A program made the position numbers and the translations under genes. Shown in pieces: positions 61,491 to 64,000 of a stretch of 64,000 nucleotides of DNA (position 1 is its first letter; every line of letters starts with the position of its first letter). The stretch spans positions 1-64,000 of the forward strand of contig JAGVAB010000104.1 in the NCBI GenBank assembly GCA_020060485.1, read 5' to 3'. A model generated the notes under the pieces. It was not told the DNA's origin. It saw only the letters and a list, made by a program, of their open reading frames with translations, and made no database searches. Source of the DNA: Anaerolineales bacterium (GTDB lineage: Bacteria > Chloroflexota > Anaerolineae > Anaerolineales > Anaerolineaceae).

Positions 61491-62938
61491 GGATACCCCT
61501 CCCAGCGCAAGGCATCCCCAAAAATGCTTTTGACTGCCACCGCCATCTCGGCCTGACTCCCGCTCACTGTTTCCAGCGATCCCTCGATTGCCGCTGCCAG
61601 TACCGCCGGAATGACCTCGCTCTCAAACGTGCAGGCCGCCTTGCCGTGCTGCTTGACCCGTTTCAACGCTTTGCGCTGCCACCGCTCCAGCTCCTGGCCC
61701 AGGTCATCAACCTCGGCGGTTTTTGCGGCCGGCATATCCCTGTCCCTGTCGGCGCTCACCGTCTGTCCATAGCGCACATCGCTCCGCGTGCGGATGTCAA
61801 GCCACGTCTGGTCGATCTCCTCCATATCCGTCCCCTCTGGCAGATCCAGACCCAGCATCCCGGCTGTCACAGACGGTTTGATAAACTGTGCGTAGTTCAC
61901 AAAAGCCGTGGCCCTGTCTTTTTCTTCCTCCTGGAACACGTCCAGGGATTGTGGCGCGAACTTGAACTGGTATCCGCTCGGCCCAAAAACCTGCTCGTTG
62001 AGCACCTCCTCGATCAACTCCGCCTCCGGGATGATCGTCTGCTCATAAAACTGTTTTTTGTCCTCGCGCGCCGTGGCAAAATTTGCCGCCTGGGAAAACA
62101 ACATCGACTGCGGGATGCCCAGCGCCGTGGCAATGTCCTCCCGCTTTTCCTTGGACAATTCCTTATTGCTCAGGCTCTCCAGACCCTCGCCCACGATCAC
62201 CGGTTTGACCGCCGCGTTGACCACTTCGCTCGCCCAGGCTTTGCCGCCAAACGCCCGCCGCCACCACTCCCGCAGCAGGTTCCGCTCGTCGGCGCTGGCT
62301 GCACCCTCCACCGTCAACAGCGTGGCTTTGATCGCTCCCCGCGCAAAATACCCGGCGATGAACTCATCCATGTTGATCAGCACGCCAGCCGCCCGCAAAG
62401 CAGCAACCACCGGGCTGTTGTCGCTCGGCCCGACCTCCACATACCCGTCCGCAGCCCACCAGTACACCACTTGCTCGATCTCAAAACGCTTCGGTTTGCC
62501 GCCGATCACGCGCTCGAAATACTCCAGCCCTGTGATTTGGTTGATTTTCGGCGTGATCGTGTTGGGCACCATGTAACGCAATTCAATCGTCCGGTTGAGC
62601 AGAGCTTTTCGGAACGCATACGCCCGGTTGAACAGCGTCAGGCTCTGCTCCACCTGGTTCAGCAGCCGCCGCGGTGCCTTGAAAAAGCCCACTGCGTTCT
62701 GGTACTCCTCTGAGTTGTCCACCAGGTTGTCCCCCCGTTTGATCACAAACGGCAGGCTGGCCACCCCGTTGCCCCGCAGGTGTACCCCGCGGCTCACCCA
62801 CGGGATTTCCCGGAACGCCTTTTTGCGGTCAGCCGTTTTTTGATCCCCGCCTGCCAGATACCGCCAGGCTTCTTCAGGCATGTCCTCCAGGTTGATCGCT
62901 TTGCTGCTCGTCCCCAACAAGATATGCTTATTAGTCAT
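61487..62938 (-). CDS. Phage portal protein
   Basis: A 483-residue HK97-type portal: an N-terminal wing (AGGDQKTADRKKAFREIPW), a stem region around GIPQSMLFSQAANFATARED and KKQFYEQTIIPEAELIEEVL, which is the conserved core of phage_portal. It forms the DNA gate at one capsid vertex. It overlaps the terminase gene by 8 bases. Confidence 0.85.
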   Translation of the reverse strand: MTNKHILLGTSSKAINLEDMPEEAWRYLAGGDQKTADRKKAFREIPWVSRGVHLRGNGVASLPFVIKRGDNLVDNSEEYQNAVGFFKAPRRLLNQVEQSLTLFNRAYAFRKALLNRTIELRYMVPNTITPKINQITGLEYFERVIGGKPKRFEIEQVVYWWAADGYVEVGPSDNSPVVAALRAAGVLINMDEFIAGYFARGAIKATLLTVEGAASADERNLLREWWRRAFGGKAWASEVVNAAVKPVIVGEGLESLSNKELSKEKREDIATALGIPQSMLFSQAANFATAREDKKQFYEQTIIPEAELIEEVLNEQVFGPSGYQFKFAPQSLDVFQEEEKDRATAFVNYAQFIKPSVTAGMLGLDLPEGTDMEEIDQTWLDIRTRSDVRYGQTVSADRDRDMPAAKTAEVDDLGQELERWQRKALKRVKQHGKAACTFESEVIPAVLAAAIEGSLETVSGSQAEMAVAVKSIFGDALRWEGYP

Positions 62939-64000
62939 GTGTCACCAGCCATGTCACCATTTCTCCGGCGATCATCTGCAACCCTCCCGATGCCGTGTCC
63001 ACCTGGTCGTCGTGTTTCCCGCCCGGGAACCCCAGACACTCGTTGATAAAATCCCGGTTCCACGCGCCGCGCACCAGGCAGACCTTCCCGGCCTTGGCCC
63101 GTGTTTGGAACGGCCGCGCTCGCGTTACCTTGTCACCCTCCGGTTTGACCGACAAAATCGCCACGTTCGCCAGGCGTTTGTCCCGCATCAGCTCGCGAAA
63201 CGCCAGCGCCTGGAAAGCTACATCCTCGATCCCCCACACCGTACCCAGTTCCAGCGGCGAGACCATCGCTGCGATGATCCGCTCGCGGAACGCATCCCAC
63301 CCTCGCACCCGGATCATGTCCCGCAGGTACAGCGTGCCGTCCGCGTCCATGGCCTCGGCCACCGAGGCGTTGTAATCTGCCGTGCGTTTTTCGCTCAGTG
63401 CCAGGTCGTCGTAGCGTACCCACTGCAACCCGTCCGGCGCTTTGTCCACGATCCGAAAATCCTGCTCCCCAAAAAACGCCCCCTCCATCGGTCGCGGCGA
63501 CTGCTGGTACAGCGAGTACCAGTCCATCAACCGCCCAGTGGCTTCCAGGTTGGACCGCACCTGATACAGCCGCTCCGCCGGGTACTTCTGCGGCCAAAGC
63601 GCCTCTCCTGGTTGTCGTCCCAGGGAATCGCTTTTGTCCAGCCATAGGCCCTCCAGCAGCGCTTCATACTGCTCCTGGTCGCTCTTTGCATGGTCCTCGT
63701 CCGCAAATGCCAGTGCGGGCAGGTTGATCACCTCCCACTGGTCAGCCAGGCCGCTGCTCGCCATCGCCGTCAGCAGTCTCCCGATCAGATCGTCCAGATG
63801 CCATCGGGTATGGATGATCACAATCGCCCCGCCCTCCTCCAGCCGGGTGTATGCGGATGAGGCATACCAGCTCATCACCGCTTCCCGTCTGGCCTCGCTC
63901 TCGGCCTCCTCACGGTTTTTGAACGGATCGTCCACCACCAGCAAATGCGCACCCTTGCCCGTGATGCCGCCTCCCACGCCTGCACTCACGCATCCGCCTC
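62931..64000 (-). CDS. Terminase large subunit (partial, 5' end beyond the window)
   Basis: The open frame continues past 64000. The visible about 356 residues begin near GGCVSAGVGGGITGKG, followed by Walker B-like HLLVVDDPFKNREEA, IHTRWHLDDLIGRLL, and a C-terminal RNase H-like nuclease with DDLALSEKRTADYNAS, GIEDVAFQ and GKHDDQVDTASGGLQ. The N-terminal Walker A lies outside the window. It packages phage DNA through the portal. Confidence 0.88.
   Translation of the reverse strand, partial: GGCVSAGVGGGITGKGAHLLVVDDPFKNREEAESEARREAVMSWYASSAYTRLEEGGAIVIIHTRWHLDDLIGRLLTAMASSGLADQWEVINLPALAFADEDHAKSDQEQYEALLEGLWLDKSDSLGRQPGEALWPQKYPAERLYQVRSNLEATGRLMDWYSLYQQSPRPMEGAFFGEQDFRIVDKAPDGLQWVRYDDLALSEKRTADYNASVAEAMDADGTLYLRDMIRVRGWDAFRERIIAAMVSPLELGTVWGIEDVAFQALAFRELMRDKRLANVAILSVKPEGDKVTRARPFQTRAKAGKVCLVRGAWNRDFINECLGFPGGKHDDQVDTASGGLQMIAGEMVTWLVTHD

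Larger units (their letters stand above)
48889..64000. mobile_element. Siphovirus-like prophage, left part
   Basis: From the tRNA-Val 3' end to the window end: a rightward integrase, then only leftward genes with the classical head-to-tail order (terminase, portal, MuF, capsid, connectors, tail tube, G/GT, tape measure, distal tail). Genes overlap by a few bases and carry strong Shine-Dalgarno sites. The region appears richer in G+C than the host part. Lysogeny, replication and lysis genes must lie beyond 64000. Confidence 0.85.

Noticed and set aside
61376..62713. A 445-codon rightward frame opposite the portal gene
   Set aside because: The portal frame is strongly supported on the other strand; this frame has no recognisable motif.

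Overview
The window looks like a chromosomal segment of a Chloroflexota bacterium, probably class Anaerolineae. This is inferred from gene content and style: several secreted lipoproteins with Thr/Pro-rich linkers, CapA-like lipoproteins with a binding-protein-like front half, a zinc-ribbon/LysM protein, a GH57/GH13 pair, a divergent FtsZ and many leaderless-type promoters. No rRNA or other phylogenetic marker was available to test it.

Layout. 1-6.1 kb: a thioredoxin-reductase-like flavoprotein without visible NADPH motifs, then a leftward six-gene cluster around a divergent ftsZ. 6.2-14.1 kb: an atypical SDR protein, a GH57 enzyme, and a leftward thiolase / AlkZ-like / large GH13 run. 14.3-19.4 kb: two tandem CapA-like lipoproteins, a cyclase-family hydrolase and a canonical NADPH-type thioredoxin reductase. 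19.5-30.5 kb: a 108-bp ISL3-like miniature element inserted in the U-tract of a terminator, LysM protein, HemW, Tat-exported L,D-transpeptidase, RlmI-like methyltransferase, a membrane-anchored LuxR-type regulator with an NBR1-like outer domain, an ABC exporter with a peptidase-like lipoprotein, a decayed GPH sugar symporter and tRNA-Pro(GGG).

31.4-36.9 kb holds the most unusual locus. A leftward operon encodes a two-TM zinc-ribbon protein, a DUF2207-like membrane protein ending in a Cys-Ala repeat tail, a radical SAM/SPASM protein with a PqqD-like front domain, a paralogue that has lost all three radical-SAM cysteines, and a class I methyltransferase. I read it as a candidate system that modifies the Cys-Ala tail of a membrane protein.

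37-48.9 kb: lipoprotein, GT39-like membrane glycosyltransferase, ligA, a second RlmI-like methyltransferase, a two-component pair, an orphan FlgN-like protein, proS followed by convergent tRNA-Pro(CGG), an FAH-family hydrolase and tRNA-Val(TAC).

48.9-64.0 kb: the left end of a siphovirus-type prophage lying next to tRNA-Val. A rightward tyrosine integrase is followed by a leftward structural module read from terminase (cut by the window end) through portal, MuF, a protease-capsid fusion, connectors, tail tube, frameshifted tail chaperones, tape measure and distal tail proteins. Its genes overlap tightly and have strong Shine-Dalgarno sites, unlike the host genes.
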